Positions 62,160 through 64,000 of a stretch of 64,000 bases of DNA are shown here, one piece after another; within the stretch, counting starts at the first letter, position 1, and every line of letters begins with the position of its first letter. The translations under genes were made by a program, and so were the position numbers. The DNA is from Akkermansiaceae bacterium UBA1315 (lineage in GTDB: Bacteria; Verrucomicrobiota; Verrucomicrobiia; Verrucomicrobiales; Akkermansiaceae), in NCBI GenBank assembly GCA_002307065.1, contig DBTN01000010.1, forward strand, positions 103,916 to 167,915. The letters are read 5' to 3'. Under the pieces are notes generated by a model, which saw only the letters and a list, made by a program, of their open reading frames with translations, had not been told where the DNA came from and ran no database searches.

Positions 62160-62240
62160 TTTAAAGATGTCCAACCACCAACCCAACCAAGATCAATACT
62201 TGAAGTGAACTTCAATTTAAGTTTGACTGCCTTCTCATGG

Positions 62241-62322
62241 AAGGCGCTTGAGCCAACCGGCGTGAACGTCTATCTTTCATTTTCCGCTCCTCACCGCCGG
62301 TGACTCAGCTTTTACGTTAGGC
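62241..62322 (+). repeat. attC site interrupted by the insertion sequence (right part)
   Basis: From AAGGCGCTTGAGCCAACCGG to GTTAGGC (62316-62322). The arm GCTTGAGCCAACCGGCGTGA pairs with TCACCGCCGGTGACTCAGC. Only the R'' core is missing on the left, because the IS lies between it and AAGGCGC. The core left of the IS is CACGAAC, a poor match to GCCTAAC. Confidence 0.85.
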
Positions 62323-62330
62323 AGAAAAAT

Positions 62331-62945
62331 ATGGCAACACCTAAGAAACGCCCTGAGCCAAAAGAGTTCTGCAGCCTCAAAAAGCTTCAGATGGAAGAAC
62401 TTGTGCAAGAGACCGCTGACTTTATTTTTGAGCATTATCCTGATGTCCGCCCAGCAAGAATAAATTTTCCAAGGGGAGTAATCAGAACCCTTGCCTCCCA
62501 GAATAAGAGATGGCCTTATCTTTCCGCTGCTAGACAACGATCCGTTTCTTGCGTAATACAACTATGCGACATCAATCGATTTCACACTAATGCATGGAAG
62601 CTAGGTTTGACGGCTGGAACAATGTGGGATTGGCAATGCAGTCTTCCTGTTGTAGCTGTAATCGAGACGCTACTTTATGAAGTCTGTTCGCAAGAAGGTT
62701 GGATCACAGGCGATATCAGCTTTAAGAAGGCAATCGACATCGCCAATTCAAAGGGAGTTTTCAAGCAAGCATTGCGTGACGAACTGCACGAACTAAGAGA
62801 TATGCGTAATCACATTCATATTTACCTTCGGAGCGTCCCCGTAGGAGCATGTGATGGCAAGCCGATTCAATACAACAGAGCCGTCAAAGCTCTCCATAAG
62901 GTAGAGAAGTCACTCACACTCCACTTCGAAAAAAAGAAAGCCTAA
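62331..62945 (+). CDS. Cassette 3: unknown protein, possible HEPN-like
   Basis: A 204-residue protein, mostly helical. DFIFEHYPDVRPARINFPRG is near the N-terminus, and a C-terminal ELHELRDMRNHIHIYLRSVP segment has the R-N-x-x-H type motif seen in HEPN and DUF4145-like proteins. It starts 14 bp after the G/TTAGGC junction, and its stop lies inside the R'' core of its own attC. No firm family is assigned; a stress or defence role is only a guess from the motif. Confidence 0.6.
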   Translation: MATPKKRPEPKEFCSLKKLQMEELVQETADFIFEHYPDVRPARINFPRGVIRTLASQNKRWPYLSAARQRSVSCVIQLCDINRFHTNAWKLGLTAGTMWDWQCSLPVVAVIETLLYEVCSQEGWITGDISFKKAIDIANSKGVFKQALRDELHELRDMRNHIHIYLRSVPVGACDGKPIQYNRAVKALHKVEKSLTLHFEKKKA

Positions 62946-62998
62946 AGGCGGTGGAGGCAACTCCGCTAACGCTCCGTGCCTCACCTTAGACGTTAGGC
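62940..62998 (+). repeat. attC site of cassette 3
   Basis: A 59-bp palindrome from GCCTAAA (R'', one mismatch) to GTTAGGC. The central part GCGGTGGAGGCAACTCCGCT and CTCCGTGCCTCACC match attC of cassette 1 nearly base for base, which is typical of a chromosomal array with related attC sites. Confidence 0.9.
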
Positions 62999-63014
62999 AA
63001 GAAAATCAAAGACT

Positions 63015-63296
63015 ATGAAGAATGAATACCTCGTCGATATTCCGAAGCTAGCGGAGCACCTCAAAGAGGAAGGCGCGTGCTCGTTTCAACGTTGGGCGGC
63101 GACTGCTCACGAAATTGCCAGAGATGCCTACAATGCCATCGAACGTGTGCGGCATGACTATTCAACTCTCCACGAGTCAGAACTGCTCAAGTTTCGTTAC
63201 GAATCGTTCATAGGCGCTATGCTCGATACAATGCCGACGCTTGAGATGAAGAAGACGCTTTTAACGGCGGAAGCAATACAGTATAAAAAGTTCTAG
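63015..63296 (+). CDS. Cassette 4, first ORF: unknown protein
   Basis: A 93-residue helical protein (LAEHLKEEGACSFQRWAATA, then HEIARDAYNAIERVRHDYST). It begins 22 bp after the cassette start. It is followed 11 bp later by a second small gene in the same cassette. No family was recognised. It has no signal peptide or membrane helix. Confidence 0.55.
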   Translation: MKNEYLVDIPKLAEHLKEEGACSFQRWAATAHEIARDAYNAIERVRHDYSTLHESELLKFRYESFIGAMLDTMPTLEMKKTLLTAEAIQYKKF

Positions 63297-63307
63297 AATT
63301 ACGACAC

Positions 63308-63529
63308 ATGAAGAAGCTATATAAAACAAAGCCTCCAATTAAGGCGGCGGAATGGGATTCAACTCAAGGAGGTGGAGCCTACATCTATTTCGAGGAATAT
63401 GTGGAAGTCCCCGGCCTCGAAAAGGCTGGCATCAGCATTCGATTTGAGCGAGGTAACTCACTCGAAGAAGTAAAAGAACTTGTCAGCAAGATGAAGAGCA
63501 TGGGATTCACATTCGCTGTTGAAAAATAG
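63308..63529 (+). CDS. Cassette 4, second ORF: unknown small protein
   Basis: A 73-residue alpha/beta protein (AEWDSTQGGGAYIYFEEYVE, then SIRFERGNSLEEVKELVSKM). It lies 11 bp after the first ORF and 4 bp before the attC R'' core. Two-gene cassettes are a minority and often hold toxin-antitoxin pairs; nothing in these sequences proves that here. Confidence 0.55.
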   Translation: MKKLYKTKPPIKAAEWDSTQGGGAYIYFEEYVEVPGLEKAGISIRFERGNSLEEVKELVSKMKSMGFTFAVEK

Positions 63530-63533
63530 AGAA

Positions 63534-63622
63534 GCCTAACAAGGCGCTCCATCCAACGGCGGGTAACGCTCCTGTTTGAATTCGGGCTTCCATGCCCGCC
63601 GTGGATGAGCTATACGTTCTCC
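63534..63622 (+). repeat. attC site of cassette 4
   Basis: An 89-bp palindrome starting GCCTAACAAGGCGCTCCATC. The arm CATCCAACGGCGGG pairs with CCCGCCGTGGATG. The right core is GTTCTCC instead of GTTAGGC. The last six bases belong to cassette 5, whose own R'' is GGAGAAC, so the variant is explained by the neighbour. Confidence 0.88.
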
Positions 63623-63628
63623 AAGAAA

Positions 63629-63937
63629 ATGTGGCCATTCGCAAACCGCAAGAGTGAGGCGAGGAGCGCTCTAGTCGACTTGCTGGAACGCACGAAGACG
63701 CTCATCGATGGATCGGAAGAATCATGCTGGGCAGGGTTAAGTCCTGACAAGATCGGAATGGATCTGTCCATCGCTATCGAGAAGCTCACTAAAGGTGATT
63801 CCATTGATCGGGACTTGCTCCGAATGCATTTTGCTCCGACAGGTCCACTCCAAGAAACCGCGATGATGTCCGGCTGGACGGACGAATACATGATTCTCTC
63901 TGAGAGATTTGACGCACTGATTTCATCGATCAAGTAG
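63629..63937 (+). CDS. Cassette 5: unknown protein
   Basis: A 102-residue protein from the ATG at 63629 (MWPFANRKSEARSALVDLLE), mostly helical, with DLSIAIEKLTKGDSIDRDLL. An alternative ATG at 63605 lies inside the preceding attC and reads through the core; it is less likely as an original start, though it could be used after integration. No family was recognised. Confidence 0.55.
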   Translation: MWPFANRKSEARSALVDLLERTKTLIDGSEESCWAGLSPDKIGMDLSIAIEKLTKGDSIDRDLLRMHFAPTGPLQETAMMSGWTDEYMILSERFDALISSIK

Positions 63938-63971
63938 TTCACATCAAGCCACACCGACGAAAATGAAGATC

Positions 63972-64000
63972 GGAGAACAAGCCGGCTCATCCAACGGCGG
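63972..64000 (+). repeat. attC site of cassette 5 (left part, cut by window end)
   Basis: It starts with GGAGAAC, the exact complement of GTTCTCC at the cassette's own left boundary (63616-63622). AAGCCGGCTCATCCAACGGC follows, which resembles the left arm of attC 4. The rest is outside the window, so the array continues. Confidence 0.75.

Larger units (their letters stand above)
60820..62240 (+). mobile_element. IS1111/IS110-type insertion sequence inserted in an attC site
   Basis: The boundaries are inferred from three matching signs. First, subterminal inverted repeats GAAGGCAGT (60830-60838) and ACTGCCTTC (62226-62234) lie 10 and 6 nt inside the ends. Second, a dinucleotide AA flanks both ends (60818-60819 and 62241-62242). 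Third, an attC body resumes exactly after the right AA. The size, 1421 bp, fits the family. It encodes one DEDD transposase with a short left end and a ~300-bp right end, which is the IS1111 arrangement. IS1111-attC elements are known to target attC sites. Confidence 0.85.

Noticed and set aside
60490..62240. A longer IS element starting after GCCGAAC at 60489
   Set aside because: The first reading used the AA after GCCGAAC as left junction, giving 1.75 kb. The 9-bp subterminal inverted repeats and the donor guide fit a left end at 60820 instead, and 1.42 kb is the usual size for the family.
1..64000. CRISPR arrays, rRNA and tRNA genes
   Set aside because: No regularly spaced direct repeats of CRISPR type, and no tRNA or rRNA signature sequences, were noticed.

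Overview
The window is about 64 kb of bacterial chromosome, most likely from a member of the Verrucomicrobiota. The phylum call is an inference. It rests on a eukaryotic-type UDP-glucose pyrophosphorylase, an mcsA-mcsB-clpC operon without ctsR, hybrid-kinase-rich signalling, and an integron integrase remnant of the type I associate with this phylum. No rRNA, tRNA or CRISPR array was seen.

Layout. Positions 1-2860 (minus strand): amino-sugar block glmM, a left-handed beta-helix acetyltransferase, and glmS (cut by the window edge). 2904-7650: murI, lipA, an EVE-domain protein, and a sigma factor / putative anti-sigma / PDZ protein set. 7716-11735: a lipid or glycan block (FabZ-like dehydratase, PlsC-like acyltransferase, GT2, methyltransferase, polysaccharide deacetylase). 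11758-23463 (minus): guaA, guaB, a HAD phosphatase, UGPase, clpC-mcsB-mcsA, ilvE, a CYTH protein and a secreted protein. 23500-29654: 5-formyl-THF cyclo-ligase, a BrnT/BrnA toxin-antitoxin pair, apaG, thiD, coaD, and the end-joining pair ligD-ku. 29877-46982: an inner-membrane protein, a porin, and a nitrogen-assimilation locus. That locus holds a LysR regulator, a cytoplasmic NasS-like sensor, katE, and an eight-cistron-scale run of nitrate uptake ABC genes, nirA, a DmsB-DmsC-like electron-transfer fusion and the molybdenum nitrate reductase. 47187-50433: a TonB receptor with a HupE/UreJ-type permease. 50452-58823 (minus): two signalling operons, hybrid kinase/cheR/cheB/hybrid kinase and LytS/LytT.

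From 59038 to the window end lies an integron. A truncated integrase remnant points away from an array of at least five gene cassettes separated by attC sites. The array carries an IS1111/IS110-type element (60820-62240) inserted precisely inside an attC. Its 3' noncoding end can be folded by eye into two internal loops whose strands match the insertion site and the element's own ends, as expected of a bridge RNA (seekRNA). This is the most interesting system in the window.

Across the chromosomal part the palindrome AACCGGTT is extremely over-represented in all three codon frames, but it is absent from the integron cassettes. A shared sigma-54-like element (GG-N10-GC spacing) lies before the porin, the NasS-like gene and nrtA, which suggests a common nitrogen regulon.
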